From an uncultured Schlesneria sp. (GTDB taxonomy: Bacteria; Planctomycetota; Planctomycetia; Planctomycetales; Planctomycetaceae): a stretch of DNA of 64,000 nucleotides. The notes beneath the pieces were generated by a model. It was not told the origin of the DNA and made no database searches. It saw only the letters and a program-made list of their open reading frames with translations. The DNA lies in NCBI GenBank assembly GCA_903840265.1, contig CAIMFH010000147.1, forward strand, positions 1-64,000, in the 5' to 3' direction. Numbering within the stretch: the first letter of the stretch is position 1; each line of letters begins with the position of its first letter. The position numbers and the translations under genes were made by a program. Shown piece after piece: positions 17,804 through 26,933 of this stretch.

Positions 17804-20800
17804 ATGCCAGCTCTTGAACTGCATCATGTTGACGGCAAGCTCGAATCGCGCGAATTGTCACGGACTCAGCCACTGACCGTTGGTCGGCAATCGTTTAATG
17901 ACATCAGCGTCCCCGACGAAGACGTGGGGGCGATGCACTGTCGGATCTTGTGGAACAAGAATTCGTTCGAAGTGACTGCGGCCACGGCAAATGGTGTCGA
18001 AGTCAATGGGACAACTGTCGCGCAGATTCGGTTGCACGCGGGGGATGTCATTCGAGTCGGAAGCATGGACCTGGTCTATGTGGACGAAACGGCAAAAGTA
18101 GACCTCGAAGAGTCGTCGCTGATATTTCAGGCCATCGAGCCCGTCGAGACCAGCCGGTCGCCCGATAAGCCCAAGGTTGCAACTCGGCCTGAGCGGCCTT
18201 CTAAAGCGAAAGAATCGCCGGCGCAGGCGGTTGAGGATCTGTCAGTTTTTCAAGGACCGGTCTATACCGAGTCGCAGGTGCTGGCAGCGTATGAGGCAGG
18301 AGATCTGGTTCCGAAGGTCGAAGCGGAAACCAAACCTGCGCCCGCCACGGCGACCCCATCGAAAGTCGAACGTTCACACGACACCCACGCTTCGCGACGC
18401 CCCTCGGAAAAGCCGATCGATCGTGGCGTGCGTGGTCATCAAGGCCAGGCCAGGCCGGGCGAACAGGATGCTCTACGATCGCCACTGGTTCTTGGGTTGA
18501 GCGTGGGTGGAATCGTCCTCCTGTTGGCAACCGGCATATTCTGGTTCCTGATTGGACGGGAACAGGCCTCACGCCTGTACGATCGTGCGGTCGCCGAGAT
18601 GAACGAGGGTCAGTATGCGCAGTCGATCGCCTCGTTCGAACAATTTTTGCAGCAATACTCGGGACACTCCCTGCATCGACAAGCCGAACGAGGCCTGGAT
18701 CGGGCATTGGTTCAGCGCGAAATCTCGGGAGCAACGCCCGCGTGGAAGCGCGGCTTGGAGCAACTTCAGTCGTTGATTGCCCATCATCGGAACGAACCTG
18801 AATTTGCGGAAATGCACCCGCAGATTCATCGCTATGCCGAAGAGATTTCCTTGGGATCGGCCCGATCAGCCGAATCGACTCGCGATCAGGATTTGTTGAC
18901 CGTGTCCGAAGATGCCCAAGTCCTGCTGGAACGTTTTGCCGATGCCAATGCGCCCCCCGCTGCTGCGATCGCTCGAATCAAAGAAGCACGCGTTGCAGCG
19001 GTGATTGCGATTGGCAAACAAAAGATCTACGACGACGGTATGGCCGCCGTTGAAGCCGGATTGGCGGCTAAGAAGCCGATGGTGGCCCTGGCCGAACGTG
19101 AGAAGTTGGTCCGAGCATTCGACGGATTTGCGAGCCAGAAACGAGTGAAAGAGGCTCTGCAGAAAGCACTGGATCTGGAACGGTCCGTCATTGTCACCGA
19201 TGATCGCGAGCGTCCCGCCGAAACGACCGATGTCACCCCGTCCGATGAGCCCGCGTCGTTGGGGTTGTTTCATACTCGTACGCGCACCGACGAATCGTCT
19301 CAAGGAACTGTCGCTTACGTATTGGCGAAGGATTGCTGTTACGCCGTCGATACGGTGACTGGAGAACTCGTCTGGCGTCGTGCGATTGGGTTTGATACTC
19401 CGTTCTTTCCCGTCACCGTTTCGGCATCTCAAGCTGGCGTGCTGATCTACGATGCCAATCTTCAGTCCCTCGTCTGTTGTCAGCCATTGACCGGAAAGCT
19501 GATCTGGCGACAGAAGCTGGACGCACGCCCCCGTTCGGCCCCATTGATTCACGAGGGTCAGATCTACCTGCCGACTAGTGATCGTTCGTTGTGTCGAATC
19601 GATGTCGAAACGGGCCGATTGACCGAGCGGATCTCGTTCTCGCAAAATATCCAGGGGCCGCCAACGCTGACGGTCGATGGAAATCATCTGCTGGTCCCGG
19701 GCGAAGCGGCCATGATCTATGCGCTGTCGATGCGACCTTTGGCCGCAGCGGCGATGACGTTTACCGATCACGCGGCAGGTGCCATCCAGGCCCCGCCACT
19801 TGGTCTGGGCAAGCTCTATCTCTTGTGTGAAAACGACAAGTCTGATTCCGCAGCCTTACGCTTGTGGGATGCCAGCAAGCCGAAATCTCCACTCGTCGAA
19901 TTGACGACGAAACCTATTCGGGTGCGAGGCCAGGTCCGCGAAGCTCCTGTTCTACGCGGAAACCAACTGGTCGTCCCATCCACCGGCGAACAGCTTGCCG
20001 CATTCTCTGTGACCGACGACGCCGGGCGCGAAGGACTCGCGCCGATCGGACAATACCGCGTCCAGGAAGGCGATGACCAAGATCAGAAACAGACTGCAGA
20101 AGCAGGTATCTCACCAGAAAAGGCTGTTCAAGTTGCGAACAAGAGCGGCCCGCGAGTTCCGCTCTATGTGGCACTGGGCCCGGATCGTCAGTTCTGGACT
20201 GCAAGTTCTGCATTTCGGCGATTGGAGATCGGAGCGGATGCGATTCACTTGGACTCAAAAACGGTCGCACCCGGCATTGCTTCTCAGCGGCTGCAAGCGA
20301 TTGGCGACCAGTTTTATGTCGGTCGCAAAGCGGCGTTCAACGATGCCGTGATCTTCTCGGCCGTGGATCGCGATCGCATGGTCATTCCCTGGCGCGCCGT
20401 GTTGGGCTCGCAACTGTTGCAGGTGGTTCCAGGCCGCAACGGGGGTGCCGTTGGCGTCTCGGAAGCAGGTCAGATTGTCATCCTTGGCTCCGATCGTCTG
20501 CGGCAAGGTGGTCTCGATCTGAAGGCCGCTGTGGAACTGGAAATGCCGGCGGGTATCAATCGGCCTCTGGTGACATCGCAGCTCCACGACGGACGGATCT
20601 TTGTCGCGGCAGAAGGTGCGGCGACACAGGTCTGGATCGTTGGTCCGGGTGGACAACTGGAACTGATTACGAAGCTGGGAAAAAGTGACACAGTTCAAGC
20701 AGGGGCCATCTTGCTGGACGAGGGGCTGGTGATTCCAGTCTCTGGTCGATTGAAATTGACTCCCCTGACTTCAGGTCGGAAAGCGATCCAGGATTGGCTG

Positions 20801-21418
20801 GTGCCGGTCGACGGGAAGTCGCCACCGGCGTGTCGATTTCTTGTCCGATTGGATGGCGATGAGCTGCTGGCGGTATTTGAAGATGGACTGTTAACCCGCA
20901 TCCAGGTCCGTACGACTGACGTGCCTCATCTCGCGGAAGCAGCCAAGCTCCAACTGGCCGAGTCAATTGATACTCCCGCCGGATTACGCGGCGACAATCT
21001 GCTGGTGGCAGACACGGCGGGCAACGTCTTGCTGCTGAATTGGCGAACCTTTGATCAGGAAGGAAAGCGGCAATTGCCGGCACCGATTCGTGGAACATGG
21101 CCTCTGGAGTGTGCCTGGCTGGTCTGGTGCGGCGATAGCAAACTGAATCTGCTGACCGACGGACGCGATCTGCCAGTTCGCTGGTCGTTCGATCTGAAAG
21201 AGCTCAGTATCGCCGGCGAACCTGTTCAAGACGGCGATCTGATCTGGATCGCTTGCCGCGATGGCACCGTGGTCGGTGTGAACTCACAATCCGGGGCCGA
21301 GGTTCGTCGGCTGCGTGTCCCCCAATCTCTGACAATGGGCCTGAAGAAACTGGATGATCGATGGTTCGCAGTCGCTTGCGACGGGACGCTGTACCGACTC
21401 AATCTGGCGGAGCGTTAA
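17804..21418 (+). CDS. FHA domain - membrane segment - TPR - PQQ-like propeller protein
   Basis: This 1204-residue protein has an N-terminal FHA domain (residues about 10-90; VGRQSF, MHCRI and NGVEVNG), which in general binds phosphothreonine. The usual Ser before xxH is Gly here. A Pro/Ala-rich linker leads to one membrane segment near 228-248 (LVLGLSVGGIVLLLATGIFWFL). TPR-like helices follow (about 252-450), then a large PQQ/quinoprotein-like beta propeller (about 480-1200; DTVTGELVWRR, PLTGKLIWRQK, DVETGRLTERIS). The FHA domain is therefore cytoplasmic and the propeller periplasmic. It starts 2 bases after the zinc-ribbon ExbD stop and so is probably translationally coupled to it. Confidence 0.86.
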   Translation: MPALELHHVDGKLESRELSRTQPLTVGRQSFNDISVPDEDVGAMHCRILWNKNSFEVTAATANGVEVNGTTVAQIRLHAGDVIRVGSMDLVYVDETAKVDLEESSLIFQAIEPVETSRSPDKPKVATRPERPSKAKESPAQAVEDLSVFQGPVYTESQVLAAYEAGDLVPKVEAETKPAPATATPSKVERSHDTHASRRPSEKPIDRGVRGHQGQARPGEQDALRSPLVLGLSVGGIVLLLATGIFWFLIGREQASRLYDRAVAEMNEGQYAQSIASFEQFLQQYSGHSLHRQAERGLDRALVQREISGATPAWKRGLEQLQSLIAHHRNEPEFAEMHPQIHRYAEEISLGSARSAESTRDQDLLTVSEDAQVLLERFADANAPPAAAIARIKEARVAAVIAIGKQKIYDDGMAAVEAGLAAKKPMVALAEREKLVRAFDGFASQKRVKEALQKALDLERSVIVTDDRERPAETTDVTPSDEPASLGLFHTRTRTDESSQGTVAYVLAKDCCYAVDTVTGELVWRRAIGFDTPFFPVTVSASQAGVLIYDANLQSLVCCQPLTGKLIWRQKLDARPRSAPLIHEGQIYLPTSDRSLCRIDVETGRLTERISFSQNIQGPPTLTVDGNHLLVPGEAAMIYALSMRPLAAAAMTFTDHAAGAIQAPPLGLGKLYLLCENDKSDSAALRLWDASKPKSPLVELTTKPIRVRGQVREAPVLRGNQLVVPSTGEQLAAFSVTDDAGREGLAPIGQYRVQEGDDQDQKQTAEAGISPEKAVQVANKSGPRVPLYVALGPDRQFWTASSAFRRLEIGADAIHLDSKTVAPGIASQRLQAIGDQFYVGRKAAFNDAVIFSAVDRDRMVIPWRAVLGSQLLQVVPGRNGGAVGVSEAGQIVILGSDRLRQGGLDLKAAVELEMPAGINRPLVTSQLHDGRIFVAAEGAATQVWIVGPGGQLELITKLGKSDTVQAGAILLDEGLVIPVSGRLKLTPLTSGRKAIQDWLVPVDGKSPPACRFLVRLDGDELLAVFEDGLLTRIQVRTTDVPHLAEAAKLQLAESIDTPAGLRGDNLLVADTAGNVLLLNWRTFDQEGKRQLPAPIRGTWPLECAWLVWCGDSKLNLLTDGRDLPVRWSFDLKELSIAGEPVQDGDLIWIACRDGTVVGVNSQSGAEVRRLRVPQSLTMGLKKLDDRWFAVACDGTLYRLNLAER

Positions 21419-21421
21419 GCC

Positions 21422-24322
21422 GTGGCCGAGTTCGCAAGACGATCAATGAACCGAGCCGCTGGCGAGTGCAGTGCTGGCTTTGCGCGTCTGATGGTAATCG
21501 CTCTTTGGCTCGGGATTACTTCGTCGCTGGTCGCTCAGGACGAGAAACCGGTCGTAACCGATCCGCCCCCGCGAGAGGAGCAAACGACACTTCCCAAACT
21601 GGCAGACATGCCATTGCCCGATGCCGAGGAACTGCTGCGATCGCGTCCGTTTGATTGGCTGGTGGTGAAGGGCACTGACGTGCTGGTGGTGGACCCGCTG
21701 TCGGTTCGCCCGGACATCTTGGCGGTGACCGCGATTCGTCATGACATGGCGATGCATACCTATGGTCGTATCCTGAAGCACAAGCCATACAAAGAAGCGG
21801 AATTGACCAGCTTGCGGCAGCTAATCAAAGATGCTGAAAAGGTCAAAGAATTCGATGCACGCGAAGCGCAACTCAAGCAGGATCTAGACGCGGCACGCGA
21901 ACGAACGGAATCTCTCAAGCCGGCCACTTCCAAAATACAGATCACTCTGCGAGATGGCAGCATCGATCCTGACTACACGCTTGAGTTACGACATCTGGAA
22001 TCGGTTGTCTATTTTGAAGATCTGCTTCTTCGCCGAGTGGACAAGCTGATCGCCGAGGGGCGAACGCCGCTGGCCTACGATTTGTTGCTGTTGGTTGCTC
22101 GGCGCTATCGAGATGACATCGCTCCCATTCGTGCCGAACTGGAAGCCGAAGAGCGAAGTTTGATCTCACAAATGAAGGCGTTAGAGGATGAGCGCGCCGA
22201 ACTACGCAAAGTGCGTGATGATCTTGCCGCGCCAAAGAACAAGAATTCGACGCCCGCCAAGATGCGACTGACGGCTGTGGAAAAGACGATCGTCGCGATT
22301 GCGGTTGAAATCAAGGATCTGGATGACGATCTAAAGGCGTTGCGATTTAAGCTCCGTTTTCAGCGGCCGCGCGACTTCCCGAATCCAGAACCGCCACGCA
22401 AGGACGATCTATTGCTGTCGGCATGGCCGCGATTCGATGACCTTTATCAGCGCCTGGTGTTTCAAGATGCCGACGAGCAACTGAAACGCGGGAACACTCG
22501 AGAATCGCTGCGATTACTGGAAGAACTCTGGAAGCCGAATGCGGAAAACCCGGAACTGGCCGCACGACTCGGTCGTGTCGCCGATGGACTGATTGCGGAC
22601 TTCGTGACGCTTAAAGACTATCGCCAGGCGCGTCACTTCCTGGGTGATCTGTCGTCGCGAGTTCCGTCGAGTTCTGTCGTCGATAAGTGGAAGCAGGAAC
22701 TGGGACAACAGGCCGTCGAGACAATCCAGCAGGCTCGCACATTGGCTTCGCAAGGCGATCTTGCGTCCGCAGCGCGAACAGTGGACATCGCTGCTCGCAT
22801 CTGGCCTGACGCGACTGGATTGAAAGACGCTCATCGCGAACTCTGCGAACGCTATCAGATCCTGCGGGTCGGAGTATTGGAACTTGGAAGCGACTCGACG
22901 CGGCCAGATCTCCCGTCGATTGCTGCCGAACGAGAACGCTGGTTAGCCGAATCGAAGTTATTCGAGCCGATCGGGATCTCGGACCACGGCGTCCGATATC
23001 GTTCGAGCTACTTCAGTTCGTGGGAGCCGACCGACCTGGGGCGACGTGTCCAATTTAGTCTGAAATTGAAGCGTGCCGATTGGGAGGCGCGACCGCTGAT
23101 CACGGCAGCCGATATCCACACCGAAGTGATCTCGCAAATCGATCCTCAATCAATCCATTACAACGAACGACTGGCAGGCTTCATCGACGGTGTCACCGTG
23201 CAAAGCCCCTCCGAATTTGTGGTCAGCTTTCGCCAGCAGCCATTGCGATCGGAATCCTTGTGGCAAATGACCATTCCCGTGGAAGGTGCCACACTTTCAC
23301 TGAACGAAGAGATCACCAACCCCGACGTCTCCCTTGGCAGATTGCGGTTCCAGCCTGCTCCCAAAGGCCGCGATGAAATTCAGTTTACTCGAGTTCGCCC
23401 TCAACCCGCGTCAACGCGGCAGCGGCGTATCGAAGAAGTCGATGAGGTGCGATACGCTTCGTGGGATCGCATCCTGCAGGCTCTGTTACGCGGCGAAATC
23501 TCGATGTCACCAGTGGCCGCGTTGCAGGACTTAAAGCTGCTGCAGGACGACGGACGCTTCAATATCGTCCCCTACGCACTGCCCAGGTCACATGTCCTGA
23601 TGTTCAATCCACAAACGAAGGCACTCAACGACGGCCAGTTGCGTCGCGCGCTGCTCCATGGGATTCCTCGCGATCGGTTGCTGAAAGAGATCGTTCTGAA
23701 AGACGTTGCAGGAGTTCACGCAAGACTCGTGACCTGCCCATTTGCCACGACAAGCTATGGTTACAACCGCTTGCTGCCGCAGGCGGAATACGATCCGCCG
23801 TTAGCTGCTGCGCTCGCGTTGACCGGTAAGAAACAACTTGGTGGAGTACTGCCAGTGCTCAAGATGAGTTGCCCCAATGATCCCGCCGCGCGAGCAGCCT
23901 CCAGCACGATGATTGACGAGTGGAAACGCATCGGAATTGATGTCGAGCTTGTCGACCAGGCATCGCCGGACTGGGATCTTTGCTATCGGATGATCAAATC
24001 GATCGAACCGTTAATGGATATCTGGCCGCTGCTGACTCTGCAGGAATCGGCTCGAGTCGAAGGATTGCAGTCTCTGCCAGAATCCACTCGCCGCAACCTG
24101 CTGGAACTGGAACGGATTGGTGACTGGACCACCGCGACAAAGCTGTTGCATCGGTTGCTCGCCAATCAGCAGATCGAAGCGCGATACATTCCGCTTTGGG
24201 AAGTCGACGAGTTTCTGGTCGCACGCAAGAACATCACGGGCATCCCCGCACGGCCGATGCATGCCTATGACGATGTTGAACGCTGGACGGTCCAGTCGTG
24301 GTATCCCCAGGATGCTCCGTGA
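21422..24322 (+). CDS. Periplasmic OppA-like solute-binding protein with coiled-coil/TPR-like N-terminal half
   Basis: This 966-residue protein has a signal peptide ending near VAQDE. Residues about 110-300 are strongly charged and coiled-coil-like, and about 300-480 TPR-like. Residues about 490-950 resemble the family 5 extracellular solute-binding domain (LITAADIHTEV, YNERLAGFIDGVTVQSPSEFVVSF, LRRALLHGIPRDRLLKEIVL, a late C-terminal lobe). No ABC permease is nearby, so it probably serves as a binding or scaffold domain in the ExbBD cluster. Start GTG 21422 lies 3 bases after the previous stop with a GGAG site; ATG 21446 is an alternative. Confidence 0.8.
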   Translation: MAEFARRSMNRAAGECSAGFARLMVIALWLGITSSLVAQDEKPVVTDPPPREEQTTLPKLADMPLPDAEELLRSRPFDWLVVKGTDVLVVDPLSVRPDILAVTAIRHDMAMHTYGRILKHKPYKEAELTSLRQLIKDAEKVKEFDAREAQLKQDLDAARERTESLKPATSKIQITLRDGSIDPDYTLELRHLESVVYFEDLLLRRVDKLIAEGRTPLAYDLLLLVARRYRDDIAPIRAELEAEERSLISQMKALEDERAELRKVRDDLAAPKNKNSTPAKMRLTAVEKTIVAIAVEIKDLDDDLKALRFKLRFQRPRDFPNPEPPRKDDLLLSAWPRFDDLYQRLVFQDADEQLKRGNTRESLRLLEELWKPNAENPELAARLGRVADGLIADFVTLKDYRQARHFLGDLSSRVPSSSVVDKWKQELGQQAVETIQQARTLASQGDLASAARTVDIAARIWPDATGLKDAHRELCERYQILRVGVLELGSDSTRPDLPSIAAERERWLAESKLFEPIGISDHGVRYRSSYFSSWEPTDLGRRVQFSLKLKRADWEARPLITAADIHTEVISQIDPQSIHYNERLAGFIDGVTVQSPSEFVVSFRQQPLRSESLWQMTIPVEGATLSLNEEITNPDVSLGRLRFQPAPKGRDEIQFTRVRPQPASTRQRRIEEVDEVRYASWDRILQALLRGEISMSPVAALQDLKLLQDDGRFNIVPYALPRSHVLMFNPQTKALNDGQLRRALLHGIPRDRLLKEIVLKDVAGVHARLVTCPFATTSYGYNRLLPQAEYDPPLAAALALTGKKQLGGVLPVLKMSCPNDPAARAASSTMIDEWKRIGIDVELVDQASPDWDLCYRMIKSIEPLMDIWPLLTLQESARVEGLQSLPESTRRNLLELERIGDWTTATKLLHRLLANQQIEARYIPLWEVDEFLVARKNITGIPARPMHAYDDVERWTVQSWYPQDAP

Positions 24323-24337
24323 TCGGGGAAGGACAGC

Positions 24338-25897
24338 ATGAGAATCATCACACGACATCCTGATTGCGGCGAATGGCGATTGACGATAGTCACTCGCCGG
24401 ATCGTCTCGCTATTTGTGTGCAGTGTTCGGCTGTGTGTGCTGTCGTTGATCTCTTGTCCGGTCGTGGTCGCAGCGATTCCGGACGAATTGCCGCTGGAAC
24501 TGAACGCTTATCGGGTCCAAACGCTTGTCGCATTTGATACGCCGTTGTTGGGAGCGGAAGGGAGGCAGGAACTACTGGACGAGATACGACACACCACTGC
24601 GCGGTGTGTTGGCTCGCAATGGTCGGTGACCGTTGACGAAGCCACTTGGTTGCAACCCGCTTCCGCAGCAGGATTGGCTCGACTGAGCATGGCGAAAGTC
24701 CTCGAACATTCGCCGCCAGCGACAGATCAAGTCGATATCTGGCAGGTGGCAACCGTGCGAGCCACCGGGGCTGGCTGGCGTGTCGCCGTTCGATCCTGGC
24801 AGCCAAACGTGGCTGTCGAGTCGGAAGTCGTCAGTGCCGACTGCTCTGATCGCTCTGAACTGCCGCTGACCTTGCTTCGCCTGTCGTATAGGGCCTTTCG
24901 GCCTGTCGGTGTGATTGATAATGTCGACGGGAAGCAGGCGACGGTGTTGTTGCAGGCCGGAGCACTGGCTGCTCCGGATGAATCGTTTGCTCTCTCGAAA
25001 GCGGCCACGTTATTCATACCGGTGCTGACCAGTCGCAAACGGGACAAGACGATCGATCGTCTGCAAACGATTCCCTGGACGTTCCTTTCTGTCACCGATG
25101 TAGACGGTGCTCGACTGACCTGCGATGTCCACAGTGGACTTCGTTCTGCAATCGGCGGCAAGAAAAATGGGCGAATCGAAACACTGGCGATCGGCGTCAA
25201 ATCCTCGTTTCCGAACAGCCAACTGGAACTGGCCACTCAAGCGAAGCCATCGCTCCCGCTGGTCGCGCATCGCATCGAATTGCGTAAGACAGGGGAATTC
25301 CCCAAGCCAGATGAATCGCGCGACAACGATGATCGGCTGATCAAAGTGCTGCTGACCGATCGTCGCGGCCACGTGGTCATCCCCGCGGGATCGACCGAGG
25401 ATGTAATCTGGCTGTTTGCTTATAGCGGCAATCACCTGCTGGCACGTGTCCCCACCGTTCCGGGCATCGCCGCCACGATGAAGTTAGAAGTTCCTGACGA
25501 CTCGGCGCGACTGGCGGCCGAGTCGGACCTATACATGCTGCAGGGGGAACTCATCGAAGCAGTCGCTGCTCGTAACACCGCCGCAGCCGCTGTTCGGATC
25601 GCCATCAAGAAGAACGACGCGACTCGAGCAAAGCAGGCCGTTGCGGACTTGAAGAAGCTGCCGGACGCTCAAGTTTATCTCGATCGAGTGACCGCTATCC
25701 GCATCCCATCGATCAAGATTGCGCAATCAAGAAAGGATCGTGCGGGCGAAGTTCGCATCAAGCGGATGTGCGACGAGACGACGGAATTGATCAAACAATA
25801 CCTAAGCGAAGACAAACGGCTGGCAGTTCTTGAGGAGTTGAAAGAGCTCTTTACGGATGACGACGCGACCGAAAAGCCTATCAAGCAAGGAACTTAA
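24338..25897 (+). CDS. Secreted protein of unknown function, last gene of ExbBD cluster
   Basis: This 519-residue protein has a long N-terminal export signal (VSLFVCSVRLCVLSLISCPVVVAA). I recognise no named domain. The middle looks beta-rich; residues 325-400 (VKVLLTDRRGHVVIPAG) look like an Ig-like or transthyretin-like segment. The C terminus, about 400-519, is helical and Lys/Glu-rich. It lies 15 bases after the solute-binding-like gene and closes the cluster, so its role is probably tied to that complex. Gene call is firm; function is unknown. Confidence 0.8.
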   Translation: MRIITRHPDCGEWRLTIVTRRIVSLFVCSVRLCVLSLISCPVVVAAIPDELPLELNAYRVQTLVAFDTPLLGAEGRQELLDEIRHTTARCVGSQWSVTVDEATWLQPASAAGLARLSMAKVLEHSPPATDQVDIWQVATVRATGAGWRVAVRSWQPNVAVESEVVSADCSDRSELPLTLLRLSYRAFRPVGVIDNVDGKQATVLLQAGALAAPDESFALSKAATLFIPVLTSRKRDKTIDRLQTIPWTFLSVTDVDGARLTCDVHSGLRSAIGGKKNGRIETLAIGVKSSFPNSQLELATQAKPSLPLVAHRIELRKTGEFPKPDESRDNDDRLIKVLLTDRRGHVVIPAGSTEDVIWLFAYSGNHLLARVPTVPGIAATMKLEVPDDSARLAAESDLYMLQGELIEAVAARNTAAAAVRIAIKKNDATRAKQAVADLKKLPDAQVYLDRVTAIRIPSIKIAQSRKDRAGEVRIKRMCDETTELIKQYLSEDKRLAVLEELKELFTDDDATEKPIKQGT

Positions 25898-25922
25898 CCA
25901 ACAGATCAACAGAGGCTGCTGC

Positions 25923-26045
25923 ATGAGTCAAGATTTGCGAAAATCGAGTGGTTTGACGCGATTCAACGTGGAAGTTACGATGCTCCGTCCCGAAGTGGGT
26001 TGTGGTCGGCACATTGCTGGCCCAAAGCCAGTAGGCAATTATTAA
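25923..26045 (+). CDS. Possible 40-residue leader ORF upstream of rpsB (doubtful)
   Basis: An ATG at 25923 opens 40 codons that end 36 bases before the rpsB start. There is no good ribosome-binding site and the rpsB promoter candidate lies inside it, so it is more likely non-coding DNA. It is listed only so the 180-base stretch is accounted for. Confidence 0.15.
   Translation: MSQDLRKSSGLTRFNVEVTMLRPEVGCGRHIAGPKPVGNY
25953..25981 (+). promoter_or_regulatory. Sigma-70-type promoter of the rpsB operon
   Basis: TTGACG at 25953-25958 and TACGAT at 25976-25981 with an ideal 17-base spacer. It lies about 100 bases before the GTG start of rpsB, leaving a leader that could hold ribosomal-protein autoregulation. 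Confidence 0.6.
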
Positions 26046-26081
26046 CGAGTCGCCTCTCGAGGTGTGCAAGGAGTCGGCAAC

Positions 26082-26831
26082 GTGTCAGAGATCGTGGTGA
26101 AGGATTTCCTGGAAGCAGGTATTCATTACGGACACCGGACAAGCCGGTGGAATCCGAAAATGCGTCCATATATTTACGGGCGCCGAAATCTGATCCACAT
26201 TATTGACGTGAAGGAATCAGTTCGCGGCCTGTTGCGTGCAAAGCGATACCTGCAGAAGGTTTCCGCTCAGGGCAGCCTCGTGCTGTTCTGCGGAACCAAG
26301 AAGCAAGCCGCCGACACCATCCGCGAATCGGCAACCGCTTGCGGCATGCCCTACGTCGATTATCGTTGGCTGGGTGGGATCTTTACGAACTTCCGCACCA
26401 TTCGCAGCCGGATGAAGCGACTCGAAGAACTCGACCATATCTTCAATTCCGGTGAAATCGAGACGTACTCGAAGAAGATGCAATCCAATCTGCTGCGTGA
26501 GCATAAGCGTATGCTCCGTAACATCAATGGTTTGCGTCAAATGAACCGATTGCCGGAAGCGATCGTTGTGATCGATCCACGCAAGGAACATAACGCCGTT
26601 CACGAAGCCCGGTTGGTTGGCATCAAGGTCATCGCGCTGCTCGATACGGATTGCGATCCGGACGACATCGACCTGCCAATCCCAGGCAACGACGACAGCA
26701 TTCGGTCCATTCAGCTCGTCCTGAAGCATTTGACGGCTGCGATCATCGAAGGTCGCGCCGCACTGCCGAAAGAAGCTGTTCAAGCTGTTGAAGAAGAGCA
26801 ATACAAGGCTGTGCCGTCGATCCAATCGTAA
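26082..26831 (+). CDS. rpsB: Small ribosomal subunit protein uS2
   Basis: This 249-residue protein matches S2 along its length: [87 protein letters not shown] and [13 protein letters not shown]. The GTG at 26082 is the start, preceded by AAGGAG at ideal spacing; an in-frame GTG 18 bases upstream is not needed. First gene of the conserved rpsB-tsf-pyrH-frr order. Confidence 0.98.
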   Translation: MSEIVVKDFLEAGIHYGHRTSRWNPKMRPYIYGRRNLIHIIDVKESVRGLLRAKRYLQKVSAQGSLVLFCGTKKQAADTIRESATACGMPYVDYRWLGGIFTNFRTIRSRMKRLEELDHIFNSGEIETYSKKMQSNLLREHKRMLRNINGLRQMNRLPEAIVVIDPRKEHNAVHEARLVGIKVIALLDTDCDPDDIDLPIPGNDDSIRSIQLVLKHLTAAIIEGRAALPKEAVQAVEEEQYKAVPSIQS

Positions 26832-26858
26832 ACGGCTGGCATTCTTAATTCTCATCGA

Positions 26859-26894
26859 GCGGCTGGGTTTGAGGCGATCCTCAAACTCAGCCGC
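26859..26894 (+). terminator. Long hairpin between rpsB and tsf (attenuator-like)
   Basis: Sixteen-base arms pair with a single G-U and a four-base loop (CGAT). The T-run does not follow at once (CGATTTCTGTTTT). It lies 27 bases after the rpsB stop and 39 before tsf, so it may reduce read-through or protect the mRNA end. Confidence 0.6.
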
Positions 26895-26933
26895 CGATTT
26901 CTGTTTTCCAGAGTCGACGAAGGAGTACATATC

